From Eubacterium sp. 1001713B170207_170306_E7 (GTDB lineage: Bacteria; Bacillota; Clostridia; Eubacteriales; Eubacteriaceae): DNA of 64,000 nucleotides. A program made the position numbers and the translations under genes. Below the pieces are notes generated by a model. It saw only the letters and a program-made list of their open reading frames with translations. It searched no databases and was not told the DNA's origin. Positions 1 through 9,094 of this stretch are shown here, piece after piece. The stretch is from positions 434,001-498,000 of the forward strand of contig NZ_JADMVE010000003.1 in assembly GCF_015547515.1 (NCBI RefSeq), given 5' to 3'. The first letter of the stretch is position 1. Each line of letters starts with the position of its first letter.

Positions 1-54
1 AAATAAAAATAAGACTAATTTCTACATTTGAATTGAGGAGGAAAATAAATAGCT

Positions 55-1056
55 TTGAAATCATTTTTAGTGGACGTACCAGTCCGTATCAATATATGGA
101 TAAGACCAGAGTGTCAGAGAAGGCAATTTGAAGTTATAAAGAAGGCGAAACCCAGTATACTCTTTCTTGTTTCAGATGGTGGAAGAACAGAGGAAGAAAA
201 AGCAGTTATAAAAAAAAATAGAGAAATATTCGAAAATGAAATAGATTGGGAATGTACAATATATAAACTATATGAACAAAACAATCAAGGAATGTATACA
301 ATGTCTCAAAAATGTAGAAAGTATATCTGGGATCGAGTTGATAGATGTATTTTTTTAGAAGACGATATACTTCCTTCTGTTAGTTTTTTTCAATATTGTG
401 CTGAACTACTTGAGTACTATAAAGATGATTTAAGAGTACATATAATATGCGGAATGAATCATTTAGGTGTTTCGCAAAATGTTAATTCAGATTATTTTTT
501 TTCTAGACAAGGCTCAATTTGGGGAACTGCTACATGGAGAAGATCTGATAAATTGTATGGTGATTTTGATTATGCAAAAGATACTTACATTATGGAATTA
601 CTTCGGGAAAAGACAAGTAATAATAGAATTTTTTGGAAAAGGGTGAAGGCTTATAGTACCCAGAAATATTATGAAGGACATGTTGCCGGAGGTGAATTTT
701 TTTTCGAATTTGGAGTATATGCACAGAACCAACTGCAAATAATCCCTAAAAAAAATTTAATTAGCAATATTGGTTGTACAGAAAATTCTGCACACGCCGA
801 TGACATCAATCAGTTACCAAAAGGAATTAGAAAAGTATTTAATATGAAAACATATGAGATAGACTTTCCGTTAAAACATGCAAAATATATAATCGCTGAT
901 AAAATGTATGAAAAGGAAAGAAATAAAATTATGGCTTACAATACTCCTTTAATTAATTTTTATAGAAAGGTCGAGCAATTATTTTTGAAAATTAAAACTG
1001 GTAATTTTAAATATATTTTAAATAAGCTAATAGGTAAAGATAAAATTGAAAAATAG
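55..1056 (+). CDS. Glycosyltransferase-like protein of a surface glycan locus
   Basis: 333 aa. It starts at TTG, which lies 13 bases after a strong GAGGAGG site at 35-41. The central FLEDDILPS stretch has the acidic EDD signature of nucleotide-sugar-binding glycosyltransferases, and the GMNHLG and GSIWGTATW motifs are seen in HlpA-like/GT-A proteins of polysaccharide clusters. It has no membrane segment, so it probably acts on the cytoplasmic face. It overlaps the downstream flippase by 11 bases, so the two are translationally coupled. Base composition is strongly AT-rich. The family assignment comes from motif and context only; donor and acceptor sugars cannot be read from the sequence. Confidence 0.7.
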   Translation: MKSFLVDVPVRINIWIRPECQRRQFEVIKKAKPSILFLVSDGGRTEEEKAVIKKNREIFENEIDWECTIYKLYEQNNQGMYTMSQKCRKYIWDRVDRCIFLEDDILPSVSFFQYCAELLEYYKDDLRVHIICGMNHLGVSQNVNSDYFFSRQGSIWGTATWRRSDKLYGDFDYAKDTYIMELLREKTSNNRIFWKRVKAYSTQKYYEGHVAGGEFFFEFGVYAQNQLQIIPKKNLISNIGCTENSAHADDINQLPKGIRKVFNMKTYEIDFPLKHAKYIIADKMYEKERNKIMAYNTPLINFYRKVEQLFLKIKTGNFKYILNKLIGKDKIEK

Positions 1057-2491
1057 TAATATTCAGCAACGTGCTTTTAGCGGTGTCTTATGGAAATTTG
1101 TGGAAAGAATAGGGACACAGCTAATACAATTTATAATTCAAATTGTATTAGCTAGGATGCTAATGCCAGAAGATTACGGAATCGTAGGCCTATTAACAAT
1201 TTTTATAACCATATCAGATGTTTTTATTCAACAAGGTTTTACAACAGCCTTAATACAGAAGAAAGATGTTGATGAAGTGGATTTTTCGTCAGTATATTTT
1301 GCGAATATTATTATGGCCGTCATTATATACATTATTTTGTTTGCGACAGCCCCTTTGGTGTCGATTTTTTATAATGAAGCGAATTTGACAATGATAATGC
1401 GTGTAATGTCTATAAATGTCATTTTTGGTTCTATTTGTGCAGTTCACAATGCAATTATGGCAAAAAATTTGGACTTTAAAAAAAGTTTTTTTAGAAACTT
1501 GGCTAATATTTTTACACAAGGAGTTGTTGGTATTACATTAGCATATATAAATTTTGGCGTTTGGGCACTTGTGTTTTCTAAGATTTTTGGGACTCTGGTA
1601 GGAGCTTTTGTTTTATGTTTTACAGTGAAGTGGAAACCAAGAGCTATACTATCATTTAAACGTGTGAAGTCATTATTTCATTATAGCTCAAAAATATTAG
1701 GGACAAACATATTAAATACATTGTTTAATAACATACACTCTTTAATTATCGGAAGATACTTTTCAAAAGTAGAATTGGGTTACTACCAAAGAGGACAGCA
1801 AATACCACAAGCTTTTATGACAGCAATTGATGGTAGCTTAAATGAGGTTCTTTATCCAACGTTATCAATTATGCAGGATGATACAAAAAGACTAAAAAGT
1901 GCATTACGACGTTCTATGAAAACGAGTATGTTTATTACTTTACCAATTTTAATGGGAGTTTTGTCAATGGCTGAACCATTAACTATTATTTTATTAACGG
2001 AAAAATGGTTGCCAAGTGTTCCGTTCATGCAATTGACATGTATAATATGCTCATTCTGGCCTCTGTCAGCTAGAACGCATGCTTTGAATGCAATAGGCAG
2101 AAGTGATGTCACATTTAAACTTTCAATAATATCAAAAGGGTTAACACTTTTTTTTATTACTAGTTGTATTAGATTTGGAGTCTATGCAATTATGTTAGGA
2201 ACATTATGCGCATCATTTATTACAGTTTGGATAACATCTTATTATGTGAATAAGTATATAAACTATTCAATAAAAGAATTGATGGTTGATTTAGCACCTT
2301 TAATAATTTTATCAATAATAATGTTTGTAATTGTTATGCTGATAGGTAAAATGAAGATATTTATTTATACAAAATTATTTATCCAAATAATTACTGCAAT
2401 AGTAATATATGTAGGAGGTGCTAAAATTTTTAAAATCGAAAGTTATTTTTATTTAATGAATATTATAAAAAAAAGAATAAATAAAAAGTAG
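1046..2491 (+). CDS. Wzx-like oligosaccharide flippase (MOP/polysaccharide transporter)
   Basis: 481 aa with about twelve to fourteen hydrophobic segments along its whole length. The N-terminus (GVLWKFVERIGTQLIQF, then LARMLMPEDYGIVGL) is the classic start of lipopolysaccharide/teichoic-type flippases of the MOP superfamily. These move undecaprenyl-linked oligosaccharides, or comparable lipid-linked products, across the membrane. Start is TTG at 1046, inside the previous gene. Its presence says the product of this locus is exported as a lipid-linked repeat unit. Confident in family, not in substrate. Confidence 0.88.
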   Translation: MKNSNIQQRAFSGVLWKFVERIGTQLIQFIIQIVLARMLMPEDYGIVGLLTIFITISDVFIQQGFTTALIQKKDVDEVDFSSVYFANIIMAVIIYIILFATAPLVSIFYNEANLTMIMRVMSINVIFGSICAVHNAIMAKNLDFKKSFFRNLANIFTQGVVGITLAYINFGVWALVFSKIFGTLVGAFVLCFTVKWKPRAILSFKRVKSLFHYSSKILGTNILNTLFNNIHSLIIGRYFSKVELGYYQRGQQIPQAFMTAIDGSLNEVLYPTLSIMQDDTKRLKSALRRSMKTSMFITLPILMGVLSMAEPLTIILLTEKWLPSVPFMQLTCIICSFWPLSARTHALNAIGRSDVTFKLSIISKGLTLFFITSCIRFGVYAIMLGTLCASFITVWITSYYVNKYINYSIKELMVDLAPLIILSIIMFVIVMLIGKMKIFIYTKLFIQIITAIVIYVGGAKIFKIESYFYLMNIIKKRINKK

Positions 2492-2518
2492 AAAAATAAT
2501 CAAGAAAGGAACAAAAAC

Positions 2519-3622
2519 ATGCAGCATAAACCTGTATTGGTTACCCGGTCATCCTTGCCGGATTTAGAAGAATATGTAGAGGAAATAAAGCCGATTTTTG
2601 ACAGTGCATGGTTAACCAATATGGGGCCAGTGCATCAAAATTTCGAACAGCAATTGGAAAATTATTTAAAGGTTCCGAATGTGTCCCTGTTTTGTAATGG
2701 ACATTTATCTTTGTTTATCGCCATCAAAGCCTTGCGGTTAAGTGGCGAAGTCATTACGACTCCTTTTTCATTTGCATCAACAACTCATGCCATTGCTGAT
2801 AATGGATTACGCCCGGTTTTTTGTGATATTGATCCAGATACATATACACTCGATCCTGAAAAAATAGAAAGTTTGATAACACGTCACACCACTGCCATTA
2901 TACCGGTACATGTGTATGGCAACGTCTGTAATATTGAAGCTATTGAGACCATCGCTAAAAAGCACCACTTAAAAGTCATTTATGACGCGGCTCATGCTTT
3001 TGGGGTGGAAGTGAACGGCGAGGGAATTGGAAATTTCGGTGATGTTGCAATGTTTAGTTTTCATGCGACCAAGGTGTTTAATACCATCGAAGGCGGCGCA
3101 CTGACTTATCAGGATAAAGCCTTAAAAGACTTACTCTATAATCTTAAAAATTTTGGCATTACGTCGCCGACAATGGTAGAAGATATTGGTACAAATGCAA
3201 AGATGAATGAGTTTCAAGCTGCGATGGGAATTTGTAACTTGCGCCATGTCAATAATGAGATTGAAAAGCGAAAAAAAGTGGTTGAGCGTTATTGGGAACA
3301 TTTAGAAAATATCCCTGGTATTAAATTAAATCCACAACAAAAAGGCGTTAGAACTAATTTTGCTTATTTTCCAGTGGTGTTTGATGAGAAAGCATTTGGA
3401 AAATCGCGGGATCAGGCAGCGGATGAACTGGCAAAAGAAAAAATATTTGTTCGTAAATATTTTTATCCATTGATCAACGATTACGAATGCTATCGCTCCA
3501 TTTATTCATCAAAGGCTACGCCAATAGCAAAAGAAATAGCGGATAATGTTGTAACACTACCTCTTTTTGCAGATTTAGAGTTAAATGTAGTAGATGAAAT
3601 TTGTAAAATTATATTAGGATAG
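2519..3622 (+). CDS. DegT/DnrJ/EryC1/StrS-family PLP aminotransferase
   Basis: 367 aa, full length for the family. FCNGHLSLFIAIKAL binds phosphate/PLP, IIPVHVYGN and DAAHAFG carry the aspartate and neighbouring residues of the active site, and K185 in SFHATKVFN is the expected Schiff-base lysine. Members transaminate keto-sugars, usually dTDP- or UDP-4-keto or 3-keto sugars, to amino sugars for surface glycans and antibiotics. It sits between the flippase and the ligase/dehydrogenase/mutase genes. Its GC content is higher than that of the genes on either side, so it may have a different origin. It could supply the amine that the downstream ATP-grasp enzyme acylates (inference). Confidence 0.88.
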   Translation: MQHKPVLVTRSSLPDLEEYVEEIKPIFDSAWLTNMGPVHQNFEQQLENYLKVPNVSLFCNGHLSLFIAIKALRLSGEVITTPFSFASTTHAIADNGLRPVFCDIDPDTYTLDPEKIESLITRHTTAIIPVHVYGNVCNIEAIETIAKKHHLKVIYDAAHAFGVEVNGEGIGNFGDVAMFSFHATKVFNTIEGGALTYQDKALKDLLYNLKNFGITSPTMVEDIGTNAKMNEFQAAMGICNLRHVNNEIEKRKKVVERYWEHLENIPGIKLNPQQKGVRTNFAYFPVVFDEKAFGKSRDQAADELAKEKIFVRKYFYPLINDYECYRSIYSSKATPIAKEIADNVVTLPLFADLELNVVDEICKIILG

Positions 3623-3666
3623 TTCAGATTAAAAAAAATATGCGTTTATTAATGGAAGGTGAATCA

Positions 3667-4878
3667 ATGAAAGCTATTATATTAGCTGGAGGCTATGATC
3701 AAATTGCGTTGATACAGGAGCTTAAAAAAAGAGGCTTTGAAACAATATTGATTGATTATTATGAAAATCCACCAGCAAAAAACTTTGCAGATAATCACTA
3801 TCAGGTTAGTACTTTAGACATAGAGGAAATAAAAAAAATTGCTGTAAAAGAAAATGTTGATCTGGTTACAACGGCTTGTACAGATCAGGCCTTGCTGAGT
3901 ATTGCAAAAGTATCAGAAGAATTGGTACTTCCATGTTATATTTCATATGAGAAAGCTTTAAATGTAACCAACAAAAAATACATGAAAAATGTAATGAATA
4001 AATCAGATATTCCAACGGCTAAACATAGAGTAGTTTCGGATGTTAAGGGTATTGATTTATCGGAATTTAAATTTCCAATTGTTGTTAAACCTACAGATTG
4101 TAATAGTTCAAAAGGTGTTCAAAAGAGTTTTGATGCAGAAGAAGGGCTTCAAAGAATAAAAGAAGCGATAGATCTTAGCCGTTCTAAAACTGCAATTATT
4201 GAAGAATATATCGAAGGATTCGAAATATCTCTAGATGCATTTATAAGTGATGGTAAAGCAGAGATTCTGTTAATCACAAGATCTGAGAAAATTAAAAACT
4301 CAAATGGTTTTACAATTGTACAAAGTCGGTTTCCAGTTGATCTAGACCATGAAATAATAAAGAAGATAGGATTGGTGGTGCAGTCAATTTGTGAGTGTTT
4401 CGCTTTGCCTGATGGACCACTATTAGTTCAGATGATTGTTTCTGGACAGGATGTTTTTATAATTGAATTTAGTGCCAGGATGGGAGGTGGTACTAAATAT
4501 AAATTAATTGAGACGTTAACAGGTTTTAACATAATGAGTAGCTATGTGGATTTAATCACTGGAATAACACCAAAAATCAAAGTCTCAAAGAAATACAGCT
4601 TTGCACATTTAAATTATTGTTATGTAGAAGAAGGCATTTTTAATAATCTTTATAATTTTAAAGAGCTAAAAGAAAAAGGGATAATTAATGATTATTTTAA
4701 ATATAAATCAGAAGGAACATTGATTGATAAAGCAAAGACTAGCAGTGACAGAGTGGCAGGCTACTTGATAACAGCTGATACCATAGAAGAACTTAATACA
4801 AAAGAAAAACTGGCTAATAAGAATGTGGGAATTTTAACAAATACTGGTAAAGATATCATGATTCACGATTTAATATAA
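3667..4878 (+). CDS. ATP-grasp ligase, carbamoyl-phosphate-synthase-like
   Basis: 403 aa from the ATG at 3667, chosen over an upstream in-frame ATG at 3640 because GGAAGGTG sits just before it and the protein then begins directly with MKAIILAGGYDQ. The layout is the ATP-grasp one: an N-terminal Rossmann-like preATP domain, FPIVVKPTDCNSSKGV (ATP-binding lysine and loop), IIEEYIEGFEISLDAF, and the metal-binding FSARMGGGTKY near residue 267. Such enzymes join a carboxylate to an amine or thiol through an acyl phosphate. Next to an aminotransferase and an opine-type dehydrogenase, an amino-acid-to-amine ligation is the likely chemistry. The substrate is unknown. Confidence 0.85.
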   Translation: MKAIILAGGYDQIALIQELKKRGFETILIDYYENPPAKNFADNHYQVSTLDIEEIKKIAVKENVDLVTTACTDQALLSIAKVSEELVLPCYISYEKALNVTNKKYMKNVMNKSDIPTAKHRVVSDVKGIDLSEFKFPIVVKPTDCNSSKGVQKSFDAEEGLQRIKEAIDLSRSKTAIIEEYIEGFEISLDAFISDGKAEILLITRSEKIKNSNGFTIVQSRFPVDLDHEIIKKIGLVVQSICECFALPDGPLLVQMIVSGQDVFIIEFSARMGGGTKYKLIETLTGFNIMSSYVDLITGITPKIKVSKKYSFAHLNYCYVEEGIFNNLYNFKELKEKGIINDYFKYKSEGTLIDKAKTSSDRVAGYLITADTIEELNTKEKLANKNVGILTNTGKDIMIHDLI

Positions 4879-4901
4879 AATTCTTAAAAGGAGAAGAGAT
4901 T

Positions 4902-5951
4902 TTGAGAATAACTGTAATTGGTGCCGGAAATTCAGGTATTTCTATGGCAGCACATTTAAGCAAAGAAGGGAATCAGGTGACTTTATGGAATCGATCGCGG
5001 GCCACAATATCAAAGCTTATTAAGACACATTCCATTTATTGTGAAGGAACAATAAACGGTATTATTAAGATTTATGCAGTAACAGATAGCATGGACGAAG
5101 CATTGGAGAATCCAGATATAATATTAATCACGACACCCGCTAATTCTCATAAAGAACTGGCGGAACTAATTGCCAAAAAAATCAAAAAATCTACAGTTAT
5201 TGTATTGAATCCCGGGAGAACATTTGGCGCACTGGAGTTTAAGAATACTTTTGAAAAATACAATAGTGAGTATAAACAGATTATTGCAGAAACACAGACC
5301 ATTATTTACACCTGTAGAAAAACAGCCGAGGATGCAGTGAATATTATAGCATTAAAGGATTCCGTTTTGATATCTGCATTAAATTTAGAATCGAGTGAGT
5401 GTATCATCAGCTATTTGCCAGATTGTATAAAAAAATATTTTAAATCAAGTGACTCTATGATTCAAACTTCTATTGGGAATGTAGGAATGATTTTACACTG
5501 CGCACCATTACTACTAAATGCAGGATGGACTGAAAGTTTATCCAACACCTATAAATATTATTATGATGGTATAACACCTACAATTGGAGAGTTAATTGAA
5601 AAGATTGATATGGAAAGAGTTGAAGTTTCAGTTAAGATGGGATATCGTGTCGAATCAGCTAAAGAATGGTTAATCCGAACGTATCATGTAATTGGTCAAA
5701 ATATTTATGATTGTATTCAAAATAATAAGGCTTACAAAAATATCGAGGCTCCTTCTTCTTTAAAACATAGATATATTTTTGAAGACATTCCATGTGGATT
5801 GGTACCATTAGAAGCGATTGGTCAAAAAATAGGTGTTAATATGGAGTATACGACACTGATAATTGATTTAGCGTCAAAACTTATGGATGTTGATTTTAGA
5901 AAAAGTGGCCGTAATCTGAGAGATTTAAATTATTCATTACTAAATGTATAA
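4902..5951 (+). CDS. NAD/NADP octopine/opine dehydrogenase-family protein
   Basis: 349 aa, TTG start after AAAAGGAG. The N-terminal Rossmann domain begins MRITVIGAGNSG, with the dinucleotide-binding glycines at residues 7, 9 and 12, and is followed by the typical VTLWNRS strand. The C-terminal half has the all-helical octopine-dehydrogenase-type character (LHCAPLLLNAGW, YYYDGITPTIGELIEKID). Family members reductively condense a 2-oxo acid with the amino group of an amino acid to give N-(1-carboxyalkyl) amino acids. Such opines are known decorations of some bacterial O-antigens. The gene lies between the ATP-grasp and B12-mutase-like genes in one operon. Confidence 0.82.
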   Translation: MRITVIGAGNSGISMAAHLSKEGNQVTLWNRSRATISKLIKTHSIYCEGTINGIIKIYAVTDSMDEALENPDIILITTPANSHKELAELIAKKIKKSTVIVLNPGRTFGALEFKNTFEKYNSEYKQIIAETQTIIYTCRKTAEDAVNIIALKDSVLISALNLESSECIISYLPDCIKKYFKSSDSMIQTSIGNVGMILHCAPLLLNAGWTESLSNTYKYYYDGITPTIGELIEKIDMERVEVSVKMGYRVESAKEWLIRTYHVIGQNIYDCIQNNKAYKNIEAPSSLKHRYIFEDIPCGLVPLEAIGQKIGVNMEYTTLIIDLASKLMDVDFRKSGRNLRDLNYSLLNV

Positions 5952-5977
5952 AAATTGTTTGTATAAGAGGTTGCGCT

Positions 5978-7885
5978 ATGAATGAGAAAAAAAGTATTCA
6001 ATATGGATTTATAAAGCCTGCGTTAGATGCACATACTCTAGGAATTAACACAGTAGTCGAGCTATTATATGATTGTGGATATGATGTAGTTGTAGCGGAC
6101 GATAAAGTCTCAAAAATGTTGAATAATTATAAATATGCTATACAGAGAAAAGGTGTGCTGGATTGGATTAGTTCAAAAAAGATTCAAAAGTTGGGAATTA
6201 GTTATAGATTAGACGAAAATGATGCTTTAAATATGATGGGATACTTAGTTAATAGCCTAAAAGAAGCAAATTTAATGAAATTTCAGGGAGGTCCTATAGA
6301 AGGCATCTTTTTTGCCGGCCTACCAAAAGCGTGTAAAGCAATTGAAAAAGAATTTAAAGGGTTAGTTGTCACTTTTATTGGTGGTGAGTCTATCCGAGAG
6401 ACTTTATTTAAATTAGGTGTACCTAAAAACAAAATTCCAAGTAATATATATATGGGAAGTAAATATGATGAGCAGTTAATGGAATTTGGCAAAAAACTTA
6501 TAGATTCAGAGGAATATTTGAAATACGAACCTAAAAATAAGTCGCAGTATACTGGGCTTGGTTCAATGAAAGATACCTTAATAAAAAGGCTTGAATCAAA
6601 TATAAAAATTGGATTTGAGCCTTTGATGAGAGCGCATGTTGGACCATTTTCCTCAACATTATCACGTGAAGAATCATTGGAGCAGTTTTTAGTTTGGGTT
6701 AAATGCTTGGCAGAAGCAGGTTATTTGGACATTTTGTCAATTGGCAGTTCGCAGCTAACACAATCGAATTTTGCTGAAAACTGGCAGGATAAAGCAAATG
6801 GAGGCGGTGTACCAATAAATTCTCCTGAAGAATACAGAAAAATATGGGAATCTTCCAGACCGTTGTTAGTAAGAACATATGCTGGGACAAAAAATATACC
6901 AGAACTAGCACAAATATATGAAAAAACCATAAACATTTGCTGGCATGCACTATCACTTTGGTGGTTTAATAAACTTGATGAAAGAGGTCCTTATGATCTT
7001 TATACAAATTTAAAAGAGCATATTAAAACAATAAGATATATTGCTGGAACAGGAAAGCCATTCGAAGCAAATGTTTCACACCACTTTGCTTTTAGGGGAG
7101 CGGATGATGTAACCTACATTGTATCAGCATACTTAGCAGCTGTACTTGCAAAAAAATTAGGAATCAAAACTTTTATTTTGCAAAATATGTTAAATACGCC
7201 TAGATTTACTTGGGGAGTACAGGATTTAGCAAAATCAAGAGCAATGTTAAAACTTATTCGAGGTTTAGAAGATAAAGACTTTACTGTGCTGTTACAGCCA
7301 AGAGCAGGTCTTGATTATTTTAGGCCAGACATTTATGAGGCAAAAATACAATTGGCAGCAGTAACAGCTTTAATGGATGATATTGATCCTCATAATGAAA
7401 TGAGTCCACCGATTATTCATGTAGTTAGTTATTCTGAGGCAACCCAGTTGGCGACACCAGATATTATAAATGAAAGCGTCCAGATTACGCATTGTGCATT
7501 AAAAAAATATCGAGCCCTTAGAAAGCAAAAAAATATTGAAGATATGAGTAAAAATAGCAATGTAAACCGTCGTGAAATGGAACTTCTTTCTGCAGCACGT
7601 AAAGTAATAGCTGCTATTGAAGATAATATTGTTAATCCTTACTCAGCAGATGGATTTTATAAAATATTTTCAGCTGGATTCTTGCCGGTCCCATATTTAT
7701 GGGGAGAAACTGAAGAATTTAAACATGCAAAGAATTGGAGGACAAAGCCAATTAGTGGATGTATGAAACTGGTCGATAAGAATAATGATATCATACAGCC
7801 AGAAGCGTTTATTGAGATCGCTTTGAGTAATTTGAAAGATGCAGAGTATAATTTGAAGTTAAGGAAAATGAATAACAATAGCTAA
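5978..7885 (+). CDS. Fused B12-binding / glutamate-mutase-E-like isomerase
   Basis: 635 aa. Residues 17-22 (DAHTLG) match the DxHxxG motif whose histidine ligates cobalt in base-off B12 proteins. The rest of a B12-binding Rossmann domain follows (GIFFAGLPKA, FIGGESIRETLFKLGVP). From about residue 200 the chain resembles the TIM-barrel E subunit of adenosylcobalamin glutamate mutase: HHFAFRGADD near 367-376, then WGVQDLAKSRAMLKL, and a C-terminal block around FYKIFSAGFLPVPY that parallels the end of GlmE. Classical glutamate mutase has separate S and E chains; here both are one polypeptide in S-then-E order. Last gene of the operon. A carbon-skeleton rearrangement of an amino-acid-like substrate is inferred; the substrate is unknown. 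Confidence 0.72.
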   Translation: MNEKKSIQYGFIKPALDAHTLGINTVVELLYDCGYDVVVADDKVSKMLNNYKYAIQRKGVLDWISSKKIQKLGISYRLDENDALNMMGYLVNSLKEANLMKFQGGPIEGIFFAGLPKACKAIEKEFKGLVVTFIGGESIRETLFKLGVPKNKIPSNIYMGSKYDEQLMEFGKKLIDSEEYLKYEPKNKSQYTGLGSMKDTLIKRLESNIKIGFEPLMRAHVGPFSSTLSREESLEQFLVWVKCLAEAGYLDILSIGSSQLTQSNFAENWQDKANGGGVPINSPEEYRKIWESSRPLLVRTYAGTKNIPELAQIYEKTINICWHALSLWWFNKLDERGPYDLYTNLKEHIKTIRYIAGTGKPFEANVSHHFAFRGADDVTYIVSAYLAAVLAKKLGIKTFILQNMLNTPRFTWGVQDLAKSRAMLKLIRGLEDKDFTVLLQPRAGLDYFRPDIYEAKIQLAAVTALMDDIDPHNEMSPPIIHVVSYSEATQLATPDIINESVQITHCALKKYRALRKQKNIEDMSKNSNVNRREMELLSAARKVIAAIEDNIVNPYSADGFYKIFSAGFLPVPYLWGETEEFKHAKNWRTKPISGCMKLVDKNNDIIQPEAFIEIALSNLKDAEYNLKLRKMNNNS

Positions 7886-7914
7886 ATCCATGGTTTCCGG
7901 GACACATCCCAATC

Positions 7915-7970
7915 AACCGGCAAGCGAAAGCATAGCAATATGCGTATCGCTTGCCGGTTTTTCTTTTTTT
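7915..7970 (+). terminator. Intrinsic terminator of the glycan/mutase operon
   Basis: A perfect 12-bp inverted repeat (AACCGGCAAGCG at 7915-7926, its complement at 7948-7959) is followed by a T-rich run to 7970. It lies 30 bases after the mutase-like gene and marks the end of the AT-rich operon. Confidence 0.88.
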
Positions 7971-8025
7971 AAACCCCATCCGTTCACGGCCCGCCAAATT
8001 CAAAAATAACAAAGGAGCCCTCATT

Positions 8026-9033
8026 ATGACCATCCATCTGCCCGAATCCCACTACACCTTAATCCCCCTCATCACCCCAGAAGATACCCCGGCCCAGGCC
8101 ATCCTCAAAGCGCCAACCCCGGCGGCGCGGGCGCTTGTGGAAACGATGATCAAAACGACCGAAAAGGTTCCCCGTCTATATGAGCTAAACCTTAACGAAG
8201 GCCTTGAGCTGCGCTGCCAGAACGATATTCCGATTGACAGGGAAGTATTGGACATCGCCGCGCCCGGGCCTGCAAAAGAGCGGGGAAAACAAAAGCCGCC
8301 AAAACGAAGAAGAAAGCGAAAGCCTCGCCTAAAAAGGACGACCAGCGGCAAGGCGGTATTGACAAGCTACAACAAAAAATATAAAAAACGGCTCAGGAAA
8401 AAGACACGCAAGTGTCTTAGAAAGCTGAACCGTAATGGTTTCGCGGTGCGCATTGTAATCAACCGGTATGAGGAGATCACCATCTTCCTCATACCGGTTC
8501 TTTTTTGCCCCGACTGTAAAAAGCGGCGGGAATTCGCCTGCTTTAAAAAGCTCCAGTACTGCCACCGGGTGCTCACCCTCGAGATGATCAAGCACTGCCG
8601 TTACAGCTCCGAGGTCTATGAGAAGCTTTTGACCGAGGATATTTTAGAGCTGCTGGAGGCCGGGGAGCTGGTGGTCTATTTTGAGGAAGAGCAGGCCGAG
8701 GCCAGAAGGCGGGATTTTCAGAAAAACGCAACCTATGCCAAAAAGGTTGTCCAGGGTCCTCTGGGCCTGCGGCCAGAGGCTGGTATACCAGGCCCCGGCA
8801 AGAGCGGGAAGCCTGACCGCAAGGACGCCAGAAAAAACCGGCTGCACCAGCTGGCAGCCTGGGCACAGGCCTTTGCCGCCCGTTTGATAGACGGGATCAT
8901 CCGTGTTGAAAACTGGTACAGCCTGCTGCGCCTGAAATGCTCAGACACCAACGGCGATCCCCTCTGGAAAAAGCCGGTTCCAGGAAAAAAGTCCAACTCC
9001 GAGTACATTCTCACACAGGCCATCAGGCTGTAG
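8026..9033 (+). CDS. Basic zinc-ribbon-like protein of unknown function
   Basis: 335 aa from the ATG at 8026, which follows AAAGGAG; the reading frame is open further upstream but without a site. The middle is extremely basic (residues about 85-135), followed by LFCPDCKKRREFAC, a possible Cys4 zinc ribbon reminiscent of DUF6431/transposase-associated proteins, and a helical C-terminal half. No function can be named. The coding sequence is odd: residues about 110-160 are encoded by DNA that also looks like a promoter, a folded RNA and a terminator (8359-8507). So the frame may be real and attenuated, or partly fortuitous. It begins the 8-13 kb accessory island. Confidence 0.5.
   Translation: MTIHLPESHYTLIPLITPEDTPAQAILKAPTPAARALVETMIKTTEKVPRLYELNLNEGLELRCQNDIPIDREVLDIAAPGPAKERGKQKPPKRRRKRKPRLKRTTSGKAVLTSYNKKYKKRLRKKTRKCLRKLNRNGFAVRIVINRYEEITIFLIPVLFCPDCKKRREFACFKKLQYCHRVLTLEMIKHCRYSSEVYEKLLTEDILELLEAGELVVYFEEEQAEARRRDFQKNATYAKKVVQGPLGLRPEAGIPGPGKSGKPDRKDARKNRLHQLAAWAQAFAARLIDGIIRVENWYSLLRLKCSDTNGDPLWKKPVPGKKSNSEYILTQAIRL
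8359..8507 (+). ncRNA. Candidate structured RNA with terminator, inside an ORF
   Basis: A TTGACA (8359) and TATAAA (8380) pair with 15-base spacing precedes a fold. CGGCTCAG (8389-8396) faces CTGAACCG (8425-8432) across purine-rich internal loops, and encloses a perfect 7-bp stem AAGACAC/GTGTCTT (8401-8418) with a GCAA (GNRA) tetraloop. It ends in a 14-bp perfect hairpin (8461-8474 with 8486-8499) followed by C and six T. The whole unit looks like a transcription unit or attenuator. No known RNA family was recognised. Confidence 0.4.
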
Positions 9034-9094
9034 AATAGAGTCAAGGTCAGCGCAGGAAAGCGCGGGTCAATAATTGAATGAGGAGGTACTGAAG

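Noticed and set aside
2519-7885. Pyrrolysine biosynthesis operon (mutase, ATP-grasp, dehydrogenase)
   Set aside because: PylB is a radical-SAM enzyme and PylC/PylD have different sequences. Here the mutase is B12-type and no pylS or tRNA is present; only the logic is similar.
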